This document shows positions 35,615-44,809 of a stretch of DNA of 64,000 nt, piece by piece. Each line of letters starts with the position of its first letter. Position 1 is the stretch's first letter. The notes under the pieces were generated by a model. That model did no database searches and was not told the DNA's origin. It saw only the letters and a list, made by a program, of their open reading frames with translations. The DNA lies in the NCBI GenBank assembly GCA_030059675.1, contig JANVYQ010000002.1:144260-208259 (forward strand), in the 5' to 3' direction. This DNA is from Candidatus Pelearchaeum maunauluense (GTDB lineage: Archaea; Thermoproteota; Nitrososphaeria_A; Caldarchaeales; Caldarchaeaceae). The translations under genes were made by a program, and so were the position numbers.

Positions 35615-36499
35615 TTATTCTCTCTTTACATGCTGGGCTATTAGTGAAGCTATATCAACTTCCGCATATCTGTTGGGTATTGTATTTGTAGCTACTAGCT
35701 TTTCCGCTCCAGCTTCTAGAAGTCTTTTATCAGCATCACCAACCATCAACGCATGGATGCAACTCACTACTATTCTCCCAGACCCGAGCTTCTTCAGAGT
35801 TTTTACAGTTTTAATAGCTGTCCCGCCAGTGCTTATAATATCATCCACAAACAAAACGTCCCTATCCTTAACATCTGCCTCAATGATTACTTTTACCTCT
35901 CCAGTATGTGTATTGCGCTCGCTACGCACTGGAGCAAAGTCCGTTCCTATTTCCTTAGCAGCTATAGATGCCATAGCCTCGCCTTTTTTACCAGGCGATA
36001 TTATTAATGGGTCGCTTAAGCCTAGGTTATGTGTATATTTTGCCAGCAATCCTGTGGCGTCAAGATTTGCTACAGGTATTGGGGTGTGTTGAAGTATCCA
36101 GGGAGAGTGTATATTCACTGTAATTATCTCATCTATGCCAGCGTATTTAAACATCTTTAATATCGTCTCTATACTTATGGCTTCACCTTCGAGGAATCTC
36201 TTATCCTGTCTCGCGTATGCCATGTATGGAATTATAGCTACTATACGAGAGGCGCCCAGATTCTTCAGGTTATCCACCATGAGCAAGAGTTGCATTATAT
36301 GCCTGTCCTGTGGTGGGTGAGTGCCCTGAACTATAGCTACTTCTCTTCCTTCCACGCTGCTCTCCAGCCTTAGATAAGACTCGCCATCAGGAAATAGCTT
36401 GAACTCCAGCTTTCCCAGCTCCAGCTGGGCTAGTCTGGCTATCGCCTCCCCAAGCTCGCGTGATGCTGGGCCAGGAATCAGAAGCACGAGAAACACCAT
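35615..36499 (-). CDS. prs: Ribose-phosphate pyrophosphokinase
   Basis: Makes PRPP from ribose-5-phosphate. The flexible-loop motif is YARQDKRFLEGEAIS; the PRPP site VLFVDDIISTGGTAIKTV and the ATP-region FPDGESYLRL are present. 294 aa, as for archaeal class forms. Start MVFLVLLIPGPASRELGE is the expected beginning. Confidence 0.95.
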   Translation of the reverse strand: MVFLVLLIPGPASRELGEAIARLAQLELGKLEFKLFPDGESYLRLESSVEGREVAIVQGTHPPQDRHIMQLLLMVDNLKNLGASRIVAIIPYMAYARQDKRFLEGEAISIETILKMFKYAGIDEIITVNIHSPWILQHTPIPVANLDATGLLAKYTHNLGLSDPLIISPGKKGEAMASIAAKEIGTDFAPVRSERNTHTGEVKVIIEADVKDRDVLFVDDIISTGGTAIKTVKTLKKLGSGRIVVSCIHALMVGDADKRLLEAGAEKLVATNTIPNRYAEVDIASLIAQHVKRE

Positions 36500-36540
36500 A
36501 ATAAGTACGAAAAGCCAAAATAAAGAGTATGAAGCTAAGG

Positions 36541-37251
36541 CTATTCTAGAATTATCTCAAGCCGCCTATTTCTCTTCCCCTTATTCTCCAGCTTGGCGAG
36601 TTTTATAGAACCTACTTCACGCGTGTTTTTTACATGTGTCCCGCCGTCAAGCTGGGCGTCAAAGCCAGCGATTTCTACTATACGTAGGACTGGCTCGTTT
36701 GGTATTAGGTCTGGCCTCACTCTTATAAGCCCGCTCATGGCCAGCGCTTCTTCACGGCTTACGAAACGGTAAACCACGTCTCTACCCTCTCCAACTATCT
36801 TATTCGCAAGTTCAATTATCTCTGCCGCCTTTTCTTTGTTGAGAGATTCAAGCGATATATCCATACGTGCTCTATCTCTATATATCTGGCTACCTGTTAT
36901 CTGTACATCAGAACCATAAAGATGATAAACCGCACCACTGATTATATGGAGTGCTGTGTGATGCCGCATATGGGCGTAGCGCAGCTCCCAGTCTATAACC
37001 GCCCTAGCTATATCACCTACATCAGGTTTCTGGTCTGGAATAATATGGATAACTTTACCAGAGTCTTTAACTACTTCAGTAACTTCATATATAGAATCAC
37101 CGACGACTAGTTTCCCCCTATCACTTGGCTGCCCTCCTCCGCGTGGATAGAAAATAGTCCTATCAAGAACTACTCCAGCGTCTAAGACTTCCATCACCTT
37201 GGCGTCAGCCTCGCGTAGGTAGCTGTCTTTAAGATAGATGAGCTCAGTCAT
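36541..37251 (-). CDS. alaX: AlaX-type alanyl-tRNA editing protein
   Basis: Free-standing deacylase that removes Ser/Gly from tRNA-Ala. The glycine-rich RTIFYPRGGGQPSDRG, zinc motif MRHHTALHIISG (HxxxH) and SIKLAKLENKGKRNRRLEI end match AlaX-M. In the second metal motif the usual CxxxH cysteine position reads DGGTHVKN, so the third ligand differs. 236 aa. Confidence 0.9.
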   Translation of the reverse strand: MTELIYLKDSYLREADAKVMEVLDAGVVLDRTIFYPRGGGQPSDRGKLVVGDSIYEVTEVVKDSGKVIHIIPDQKPDVGDIARAVIDWELRYAHMRHHTALHIISGAVYHLYGSDVQITGSQIYRDRARMDISLESLNKEKAAEIIELANKIVGEGRDVVYRFVSREEALAMSGLIRVRPDLIPNEPVLRIVEIAGFDAQLDGGTHVKNTREVGSIKLAKLENKGKRNRRLEIILE

Positions 37252-37298
37252 ATCCTACGCACACACGCCAACTCCGCTCTACGTGTTTCCTGAGAAAG

Positions 37299-37307
37299 CT
37301 TATATAC
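37299..37307 (+). promoter_or_regulatory. TATA box before the 48-aa ORF and ParB-like gene
   Basis: cttatatac, centred about 30 bp before the ATG at 37333, within the divergent gap with alaX. It would give a nearly leaderless transcript for the small ORF, followed by the 246-aa gene. Confidence 0.5.
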
Positions 37308-37332
37308 GTTTTGCACTACTACTTGAATAGGG

Positions 37333-37479
37333 ATGAGCGAAACAATCCAGAGAGAGCTTGAAGAGTTGAAGCTACCGATATGCGAGTCAACGTTGATGCC
37401 AGTCTTCGACGAATATACGTACATCCACCACAACGCAATAGATATCGGCGTCTTCAAATACATAGAGCGCGCGCCATAA
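37333..37479 (+). CDS. 48-aa small protein (below the ORF-track cut-off)
   Basis: ATG to TAA, 48 residues, MSETIQRELEELKLPICEST at the N-terminus and an acidic/aromatic middle (FDEYTYIHHNAIDIGVFKY). It starts at the expected distance from a TATA box and ends 23 bp before the next gene on the same strand. No family recognised. Could alternatively be a leader for the 246-aa gene. Confidence 0.5.
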   Translation: MSETIQRELEELKLPICESTLMPVFDEYTYIHHNAIDIGVFKYIERAP

Positions 37480-37502
37480 CAACATAGGGGTAACTAGGCT
37501 GC

Positions 37503-38243
37503 ATGTCTTACGGCTACGACGAGTTCGAGTCAAAGGTCGGACAGTTTATCTATACAATGGTTATGTATGAACGTCTCAAGGAATATCTCTTAGAGAGGGT
37601 TAAAGGCAGGGGTAAGGTCTCTTTAAGGATAAACTTGGGAACAGATAAGTCTGGGAACACTGTATTCATGGATGTTATGCTTACTGCTGTGAAACCTCAG
37701 ATGATAACGCCTTCAGTCGAGGAATCTAGGTGGAAGGGCCGTAAAACGCTGATTATGGTTTTAACTAATAGCGAAAATCTAAGTGGAGATTCGCGGCAGA
37801 TGGCTGAAGAGATGGAGCGCCTGTTGCTGGAGAGCTTGCGGTGGTGGCATGGTTATTTTGGGGAGCGTGATAAGCTTAAGCTGGGTAGCTGGAAACCTGA
37901 TGTTGTAATGATGCTTGATGCAGAGAGCGCCGAAGTGATAGCAGAAATACCAGTGGAGAGGATAGTAATTCCACCCAATAGGAGAGTAACGCTATCTCCT
38001 GAAAAACTGGAGAAGCTTTCGCAATACGTTGATTTACTCTCTCCCATAACTGTTAGAACTGCCGAATCAGGCTTCTATGAGCTTGTAACAGGCTATCCCC
38101 AGCTCGCTGTATATGTGGAGAAGCTAGGAGCAGATACCGTGAAGGCGCGCGTGCTGGATATAAGTGAAGAGGATGCTGAGAGAATATACGAGGCGTCATC
38201 CGCTACTATGAACAAGCTCGTGGAACTTCTCACATCATCTTAA
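37503..38243 (+). CDS. Unknown protein with a C-terminal ParB-N/sulfiredoxin-like domain
   Basis: 246 aa. The N-terminal about 140 residues are unrecognised: an amphipathic start and a WW-rich ESLRWWHGYFGERDKLKLG. Residues about 155-230 follow the ParB N-terminal fold pattern: VERIVIPPNRRVTLSPEKLE, then LSPITVRTAESGFYELVTGY and LGADTVKARVLDISEEDAER. Where ParB has its CTP-binding GERR, this protein has GYPQL, so the nucleotide site looks altered. Follows the 48-aa ORF. Confidence 0.6.
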   Translation: MSYGYDEFESKVGQFIYTMVMYERLKEYLLERVKGRGKVSLRINLGTDKSGNTVFMDVMLTAVKPQMITPSVEESRWKGRKTLIMVLTNSENLSGDSRQMAEEMERLLLESLRWWHGYFGERDKLKLGSWKPDVVMMLDAESAEVIAEIPVERIVIPPNRRVTLSPEKLEKLSQYVDLLSPITVRTAESGFYELVTGYPQLAVYVEKLGADTVKARVLDISEEDAERIYEASSATMNKLVELLTSS

Positions 38244-38270
38244 TAGCCATCCAACACAGCATAAACCACC

Positions 38271-38768
38271 ATGGATATAAGCAGTAAAATCAGGCGAATA
38301 CAGGGACTATTCGTGGAAAAGCCAGTTAATTTCTCATGGGTAAATGATAGAATTGCGGCAAGCGGCTTGCCAGCAGGGATTAAACATCTAACATGGCTTA
38401 AAAAACAAGGAATAACGGCTATACTGACGTTGACCGAAAAATCCCTAAATCTGGAAGATATACGTCGGCTGGATTTTGAATACCGTCATATCCCGATGCA
38501 AGACCTCAAACCTCCAACTGTTGAGAAATTAGTTGAGGCAAGCACTTTCATTCGTTTGATAACATCAAGAGGTGGCCGTGTTCTTGTTCATTGCGCCGCT
38601 GGACTTGGTAGGACAGGAACCGTTTTGGCAGCCTATTTTATGTTGGAGAATAATCTCAACCCAGAAGATGCGATAAGGTATGTGAGGCGTATTAGGCCAG
38701 GTTCTATTGAGGCTGGTCAAGAGAAGGCTTTATGGGAGCTTGATAAGCTTAGGAGAGCTGGCTCTTAA
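38271..38768 (+). CDS. Dual-specificity protein phosphatase
   Basis: 165 aa tyrosine-phosphatase-fold enzyme. Catalytic P-loop VHCAAGLGRTGTVLAA (HCX5R) near residue 108; general acid probably the Asp in PMQDLKPPT. N-terminal SWVNDRIAASGLP is typical of archaeal/eukaryotic DSP-like proteins. Convergent with Hel308, overlapping 20 bp. Confidence 0.9.
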   Translation: MDISSKIRRIQGLFVEKPVNFSWVNDRIAASGLPAGIKHLTWLKKQGITAILTLTEKSLNLEDIRRLDFEYRHIPMQDLKPPTVEKLVEASTFIRLITSRGGRVLVHCAAGLGRTGTVLAAYFMLENNLNPEDAIRYVRRIRPGSIEAGQEKALWELDKLRRAGS

Positions 38769-40920
38769 TCTGGTCTGCCAGCTTCGGCCCTATAGTTGGT
38801 ATGCGCGCCAGCTCCTCACGTGATGCGCGGCGTAGGTCGTCAAGTGTCTTGAAGCCGTGGTCATAGAGGTTTCTAGCCCTAACCCTGCCTATGCCGTGAA
38901 GCTTTGTTAAAAGGAGAAGTTCTTGCTTTACGCCATGCTCTAGTCTTCCTGAAAGAACCTCAAACGCCTTATGATATGGTGTGCGCTCCAAAATACGCGT
39001 AAGCTGGGAAGCAGCATAAGATATCCATGCGCATCTTTCTCTTAAAACTGCCAAATCACCAGGCTCGACTCTAAATCTCTCATACATTTCAGATTCGCTC
39101 ATCTCCTCAATCCAGGCCTTCATAATATACACAAGCTTCATAGACTCCATAAACTCCTCATAACGCTCAGGCTCATCTAGGGGGTCTGGAATGTCAATGA
39201 GATAATCCTTATTGCTCTCTATGAATGTCTCCAAAAGAGCCTCCCCAACTTTAACAGCGGAGATTTGGGGTATGTCGGGAGTTGAGCAGATTACCTGAAG
39301 AAGAGTTACGTCATTTATCCCACTAGGCTCCTGGCCTGTTAGCTCGATTATTTTGACGGCAGTAAGCGGGTCTATATAGAGCTCCGATACCCTCTTTCCT
39401 AATCTAGTCGCCACTAGCGTCTCGCCGCTATCTGCTATGAATCCCGCCCTCGTTAAGAAATTTAGAGCTTGAATTATCCTCTCATACGCCCCATAGCTTC
39501 CGTACTGGAAGGAGAAGAGAGTTTTGGAGAAGAATCGTTTAAGTTCATCAACGCTACCAACAGCGTTTGACGCCACCAAAGCCAAGACATGAGTCCTAAG
39601 ATGCCTCTCACTACCCAAGCGAGACCATATACGTTCAGGTTTCCCCAGTAGATACTTTTCGAAAATGAGACGCTTATCATCCTCTCTTCGCGCAATTGTT
39701 ATCGCATATCCTACCGCGTCAAAACCAGGCCTCCCTGCCCTCCCACAAAACTGCTTATACTCTGTGACGCTTATCTGTCTCATCCCCTGCGCTATCTCAT
39801 AACGCCAAAGTTCGGGTATTATCACGGTTCGTGCAGGGAGATTAACTCCAGCCGCGAGTGTGGGTGTTGCTGCAATTATCTTCAGCTTTCTCTCGCGAAA
39901 TAATTTTTCTACAACTCGTCTATGTTGGTATCCCAGACCTGCATGATGGAACGAAGCGCCGCGCGAGATTATACGTGCAAGTCGTTCGGTGAAGCTCGAC
40001 TTCTCGGTTTGCTCGGTTAATTCATGGACAGCTTCTCCGAGGGCTTGTATGTCTTCTTCTGTTAAGGTGTCAAGACGACGAGCTAAAGCGTCTGCTGCCT
40101 TCTCGGCATAAGACTCAGCTCTCTTTCTAGTCATTGCAAATATTATGGCCTGTCCTCCATCAATCACTGTTTTCAACGCTATCGCTATGGCTGGGTCATA
40201 GTCCAGCTGCTCAATCTCCATTACACCATCATCTACGAATTCTATCTCCCCTCCGTAGAATACGCCCTCACGCAACGGGACTGGACGCCATTCCATTTCT
40301 ATTAGCTCCGAGTCAAGCCATTCGGATATCTCATCAGCGTTTCGCGCTGTGGCGCTTAAGGCTAGAAACTGGGCCTGTGGGATTGCGTCTATTAATCGTG
40401 TGAGCGTCATTTCGAGTGTTGGACCTCTATCAGGCTCTCCAAGTAGGTGAATCTCATCGGCCACCACCAGTGTAAGGTTGTTAATCCATGAGGCTCTATG
40501 GCGTATGAGGCTGTCAGCCTTTTCGTTGGTTGCTATTATAACATCATAGTTTGCCAGCCAGGGGTCTGAAGAATCATAATCGCCAGTACTGGCAGCTACG
40601 GTGAAGCCGTCTAGTTCTGTAAAGAAACGTCTAAACTCTTCAAGTTTTTCCGACGCTAGAGCACGTAGTGGTGTTAGGTAGATGCATTTACCGCCATTTC
40701 TGAGATGTTGGTACGCCGCCATCATTGCTATCAAGGTCTTACCAGACGCGGTGGGCGTGGCCACCATAATATTTCGCCTATCAAGAAGCCCGCGCTCTAG
40801 AGCCTCTGCCTGTGGTGGATAAAGAGACGATATACCAAATGACCTTAGCCTATCTCTAAGCTCTTCAGGCAGGCTTGCCTTCTCCAAGCTGAGAAACGAG
40901 CTACGCAACCTTATACGCAC
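38749..40920 (-). CDS. hel308: Hel308 superfamily 2 DNA helicase
   Basis: Unwinds lagging strands at stalled forks. Motif I ATPTASGKTLIAM, motif II VADEIHLLG, motif III LSATARN, motif VI QFCGRAGRPGFD. The C-terminal helix-hairpin-helix region is GIGRVRARNLYDHGFKTL and IPTIGPKLADQI. 723 aa, full length. Start overlaps the MCM stop by 20 bp. Confidence 0.95.
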   Translation of the reverse strand: MRIRLRSSFLSLEKASLPEELRDRLRSFGISSLYPPQAEALERGLLDRRNIMVATPTASGKTLIAMMAAYQHLRNGGKCIYLTPLRALASEKLEEFRRFFTELDGFTVAASTGDYDSSDPWLANYDVIIATNEKADSLIRHRASWINNLTLVVADEIHLLGEPDRGPTLEMTLTRLIDAIPQAQFLALSATARNADEISEWLDSELIEMEWRPVPLREGVFYGGEIEFVDDGVMEIEQLDYDPAIAIALKTVIDGGQAIIFAMTRKRAESYAEKAADALARRLDTLTEEDIQALGEAVHELTEQTEKSSFTERLARIISRGASFHHAGLGYQHRRVVEKLFRERKLKIIAATPTLAAGVNLPARTVIIPELWRYEIAQGMRQISVTEYKQFCGRAGRPGFDAVGYAITIARREDDKRLIFEKYLLGKPERIWSRLGSERHLRTHVLALVASNAVGSVDELKRFFSKTLFSFQYGSYGAYERIIQALNFLTRAGFIADSGETLVATRLGKRVSELYIDPLTAVKIIELTGQEPSGINDVTLLQVICSTPDIPQISAVKVGEALLETFIESNKDYLIDIPDPLDEPERYEEFMESMKLVYIMKAWIEEMSESEMYERFRVEPGDLAVLRERCAWISYAASQLTRILERTPYHKAFEVLSGRLEHGVKQELLLLTKLHGIGRVRARNLYDHGFKTLDDLRRASREELARIPTIGPKLADQIKSQLS

Positions 40921-42922
40921 CAGTTCTTGGGGTATATATGCGCCCCTCAGTTATAAGACGTGTTAGTATTCTGCTAATCTCAGCTTCGGTGAGTCCTTCT
41001 CTGAGAAGCTCGTTTCGCAGTTCTTCATCGGCAGCATATCCATGCTCATTCTCAAATCGTTTGATAACGTCTATCACTAGCATCATCTTGTCTCGAACAC
41101 TCTTGGGCTTGCCTGTCAGTATAACGTCAATATCTGGGCTTCCAGTTCCTATGTCTATCCCAACCTCAGAGAGGCTTCTCTTCATAAGAGCTATAGCTGC
41201 TTGAGCGTCTTCCTCGGTAGCTTGCTCGCGCAGAGCAGCTCGTGCTCTCGCCTCAGTCATCCTAATCAACGACTCAAACTGCCGTGCAGTAATGCTAACA
41301 GTAGAAGTCTTCTCATACATAGAGCGCATCTGAAGATAAAACTCCTCAAGCAGCCTCATGGCGGCAGGAGTGAGAACAGGCTCTATACGCTTTGCAAACG
41401 CTATATATTTCCTTAAGACTTCAGGCGGAATTGGCGGAGACACTACTGGAGCGCCTATTGAATGAAGCGCCGCTATATGCGACGAGATCTTCTTATCCTG
41501 GTCTGGACTGGGCTCATCGCGGAGAACAAAAATTAGGTCAAAACGCGAAAGTATAGTTATGGGAAGATTAACATTCTCGGTGAAGTTCCTATAGGGGTCG
41601 TATCTACCAAGCGCTGGGTTAGCCGCAGCTAATACAGCTGTTCTAGCATTAAGGGTAGCTACTATACCTCCTTTAGCTATGCTGACAGTTTGTTGCTGCA
41701 TTGCTTCATGTATGGCCACACGGTCTTCAGGTCTCATCTTGTCAATTTCATCTATGGCGCATATTCCCATATCTGCCAAGACCATGGCCCCTGCCTCCAG
41801 GACCATGCCTCCATTCTTCTCGCGGACAACCGCAGCTGTCAAGCCAGCGGCAGTAGAACCTCTCCCAGACGTATAGAGCCCACGCGGCGCTATTGACGCT
41901 ACATACTGCAGAAGCTGGCTTTTAGCAGTACCAGGGTCTCCTACTAGGAGTATGTTCATCTCACCCCTAACACGCAGCCCATCTCGGAATGTCTTCGTCT
42001 TTCCCCCCATGAGAAGGAGGAGAATAGCATCCTTAATGTGCTCCAAACCGTATATGGAAGGAGCTATAGAGTCTCTCAGCTTAATGTGTATATTCTTGTC
42101 GCGGGCCATCTCTCTGAACATACGCTCCTCTTCAGGAGTTATCTGAATAGCCTGCGGCTCCTTACTTGCAGCCTCTATGCTGATTGCATCAAGATATAGC
42201 TTGAAGGTTTTAAGTGGCTGGTCGCCAGTTCGCTCCTGAGCTGACTGGACAACACCCACAACTATAACCCTATCACCAGGCCTAACAACATCAACCAAAT
42301 CACCGCGGGCGCGGACTTCTATTACGCGAGGAAGCTGGCCTGGAGGCAGGTCTTCTGGCTTCTCCTGAACACCAATAACCTGATAATCCTGATAATGCGA
42401 CTCCTCTGGAACTAGTTCAAAACTAGGTTTTCTAGCTCTGCATGTGGCGTTTGTGCATCTATCAGGCTGTTTTAATCTATTGGCATCTTGTTCAACTCGA
42501 TAGGTAGTTCCACAATATTTGCATCTAAAAAGCCCAGTCTTAAGTATGGGTTTTACCACAGAGGCACGCGCCACCAAGCCGTCTATCATTATTAGCTTTC
42601 TGAGATGCGCTGCGCGTATTTCTCTAATAGCTGTGACGCTAGGTATGCCTACTATCCTAGCGTGAAACTCATCAATGCTCGCCGCATACTGGGGGTCTTC
42701 TATCTGAAGCTGTTTAAAACAGGCTTTATCAAGAGCTGGTATATTACGTAATGGGTTATTTACTAGGTCGTTGGCGAATGTCTCGTCGTATGAGAGGAGG
42801 TCTGAGAACTCTACGGGTATACTCTTCTTTCCAGTCAGCGCTGCTTGCGCGAGTAGTTGTCTATACTTCTCCATCTTGAAGAATGCTACGAGTTTCTCAT
42901 CAAGCGGTATAGGACGCTCCAT
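40901..42922 (-). CDS. mcm: Replicative helicase MCM
   Basis: Hexameric 3'-5' replicative helicase. N-terminal zinc motif CKYCGTTY...CTNATC, Walker A VGDPGTAKSQLLQ, Walker B ICAIDEIDKM, arginine finger SRFDLIF, and a C-terminal winged helix (VIKRFENEHGYAADEELRNE). 673 aa. Lies between GINS (14 bp upstream) and hel308. Confidence 0.97.
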   Translation of the reverse strand: MERPIPLDEKLVAFFKMEKYRQLLAQAALTGKKSIPVEFSDLLSYDETFANDLVNNPLRNIPALDKACFKQLQIEDPQYAASIDEFHARIVGIPSVTAIREIRAAHLRKLIMIDGLVARASVVKPILKTGLFRCKYCGTTYRVEQDANRLKQPDRCTNATCRARKPSFELVPEESHYQDYQVIGVQEKPEDLPPGQLPRVIEVRARGDLVDVVRPGDRVIVVGVVQSAQERTGDQPLKTFKLYLDAISIEAASKEPQAIQITPEEERMFREMARDKNIHIKLRDSIAPSIYGLEHIKDAILLLLMGGKTKTFRDGLRVRGEMNILLVGDPGTAKSQLLQYVASIAPRGLYTSGRGSTAAGLTAAVVREKNGGMVLEAGAMVLADMGICAIDEIDKMRPEDRVAIHEAMQQQTVSIAKGGIVATLNARTAVLAAANPALGRYDPYRNFTENVNLPITILSRFDLIFVLRDEPSPDQDKKISSHIAALHSIGAPVVSPPIPPEVLRKYIAFAKRIEPVLTPAAMRLLEEFYLQMRSMYEKTSTVSITARQFESLIRMTEARARAALREQATEEDAQAAIALMKRSLSEVGIDIGTGSPDIDVILTGKPKSVRDKMMLVIDVIKRFENEHGYAADEELRNELLREGLTEAEISRILTRLITEGRIYTPRTGAYKVA

Positions 42923-42936
42923 CCACGCTCACCTTC

Positions 42937-43464
42937 TCAACCCATAACACCCCGTTCCCACTCTTCAACAAGACGTGAAACATAGTCGTAGAGAAGCTCC
43001 TCTTCAGGGGTTAGTTTCTTAACTACCTCACTCTTCATCTTCTTAACTGCAAACTGGATAATTTTAGCCATTCTAAGAGTCATAATGTCCCTCACCATAT
43101 CTCTTATACGTTCATCTCCCGATATGCTGGCTGCTCGTTTAGATTCCATGTAGAAGTAGCGTGGAAGGGTCTGTAGTTCTAGTGGACTGTTCTTCTCCCG
43201 CCATTCCAACTGCATTAACTGTTGCAGTGAGGGGGGCTTATCAGCCCATTCTGCCACATTCATCTCCACGAGACGCTGGGCTAGCCACTGCTTGACGTAT
43301 ATGATGCTACCCTTCTTGACGTCTTCAAAAACCTGGCCCGAGACTATTAGTTTGGGGATATCGCGTGTGATGGTTATTCTTGTTGTTGAGTTTAGGTATT
43401 CCAGCCTTAGTTCCTCAAGCCTATCCCTTAAGCCTGTTGCCAGTAGGTCTTCAGAGCGTAACAT
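42937..43464 (-). CDS. GINS complex subunit, Gins23-like
   Basis: Part of the CMG-like helicase. The small B domain comes first (about 33-75, GQVFEDVKKGSIIYVKQWLA), followed by the helical A domain (YFYMESKRAASISGDERIRD, LRMAKIIQFAVKKMKSE). The BA order is the Gins23 type. 175 aa. Upstream of mcm on the same strand. Confidence 0.82.
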   Translation of the reverse strand: MLRSEDLLATGLRDRLEELRLEYLNSTTRITITRDIPKLIVSGQVFEDVKKGSIIYVKQWLAQRLVEMNVAEWADKPPSLQQLMQLEWREKNSPLELQTLPRYFYMESKRAASISGDERIRDMVRDIMTLRMAKIIQFAVKKMKSEVVKKLTPEEELLYDYVSRLVEEWERGVMG

Positions 43465-43747
43465 GGCCTCTTAGGATGTTGCCGCGCTTCTGTGGTATTA
43501 AGTCTGACTTGGCCATGAGGAGGGATATAGCCATGTTATTAACGTGGAAAGCAGCGGGGCCACACCCTAGGCTTAAGGAGAGTCATGGAAAAGGTGTTAA
43601 AAGGAGGGTTTTTGGCTTGGGCTGGGGCAAACAAACCAACCACAAGAGAACCCAACAAGAACCGGCGATTAAGAATCCTAAACCATCATCATGAGAGAGG
43701 GGAAAACTATTATTCTTGAAATGAAAACCCAGCTATGCGGATAAGGT

Positions 43748-44755
43748 TTGAGAATAGGGATAGTTGGGGGAGGCGTTTCTGGAAGCTATCTAGCGTCTCT
43801 CTTAGATGAGAAACATAACGTAATAATATATGAGAGGCAGGAGTTTGAAAAATTCTATGCCGTATGTGCGTGGGGAACAAGTCTCCACGAGCTTAGGAGA
43901 TTATCATCAAAAATAGGGCTTGACTTTGATGAGTACGTACTCTTTACTGGTAAGCGTATGATTGTCCAACTCCCAAATAGGGAGCTTGAGATACCCCTTA
44001 AGGGGTTATGCACATTTGATAAACGGCGATTTGTGATGGATATGCATAAAGGAAAGGAGATTGTTTACGGCAGAGCAATTGATAAAGCTCCGTCTGACAG
44101 GTATAATATCGTGATTGATGCTACAGGGTTTAATCGCGCGCTCCTACCCAAGATAAAGAAAGATTATTTCATACCGACGCTTGAGTATAGAGTTCGGTTT
44201 AACTCGCCGCCGTTTGACGATTTCATGGTACGGCCTCTCAAGGGGCTATGTGGCTATCTTTGGTTCTTCCCACTTGAGAATGGATACGCCCACGTGGGTG
44301 CTGGAGACTACTATAAGCGCCATGTGGATGTTCTTCGTGAGTTTATGCGCGAGCATGGCGGTGAAATAGTCAAGAAGATAGGTAGGCCCGTGCGCATAGC
44401 GCCGCCACACCTATGCCAGCCCATAATGGAGGGAAATGTTATAGGGGTGGGCGAGAGCATAGGCGTTGTCTATCCAGCCCTAGGAGAGGGGATAATCCCA
44501 GGAATGCAGTGCGCAGAGCTACTAGCGCGGCACATTGAAAGAGGAACACTCCAACAATACCCGTCGGAAGTTATCAAAAAGTTTGATGTTTATGAGAAGG
44601 TTTTCGAGTTCATAAGGAAGAAGATTAAGGGAGAGTTTAGCTGGTTAAAAGACTTCAATCTCGTCCTTAGCGCCTTTTTGCATATGAAGCTGGCCGAAGA
44701 TAGGTATGGCATGAAGATACGGCTTAGAGATTGGCTTAATGTGGTTAGAAGCTAG
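43748..44755 (+). CDS. Geranylgeranyl-reductase-family FAD oxidoreductase
   Basis: 335 aa. Dinucleotide motif IGIVGGGVSGSYLASLL, the conserved YRVRFNSPPFDD and PLENGYAHVGAGDYY, and the flavin motif VIGVGESIGVVYPALGEGI are typical of archaeal lipid-saturating reductases, though other family members act elsewhere. Start TTG follows the unrelated gap. Confidence 0.85.
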   Translation: MRIGIVGGGVSGSYLASLLDEKHNVIIYERQEFEKFYAVCAWGTSLHELRRLSSKIGLDFDEYVLFTGKRMIVQLPNRELEIPLKGLCTFDKRRFVMDMHKGKEIVYGRAIDKAPSDRYNIVIDATGFNRALLPKIKKDYFIPTLEYRVRFNSPPFDDFMVRPLKGLCGYLWFFPLENGYAHVGAGDYYKRHVDVLREFMREHGGEIVKKIGRPVRIAPPHLCQPIMEGNVIGVGESIGVVYPALGEGIIPGMQCAELLARHIERGTLQQYPSEVIKKFDVYEKVFEFIRKKIKGEFSWLKDFNLVLSAFLHMKLAEDRYGMKIRLRDWLNVVRS

Positions 44756-44809
44756 CCGAATGGGCGGTTAAGGTTTATTTATAGGCTGAATCAAGCGCAG
44801 ACAAGGTGA

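Noticed and set aside
43380-43694. 104-aa ORF in the 43.46-43.75 kb gap
   Set aside because: The first part is antisense to the GINS gene and the rest is low-complexity basic sequence with no family or good start. No RNA gene could be recognised in the gap either.
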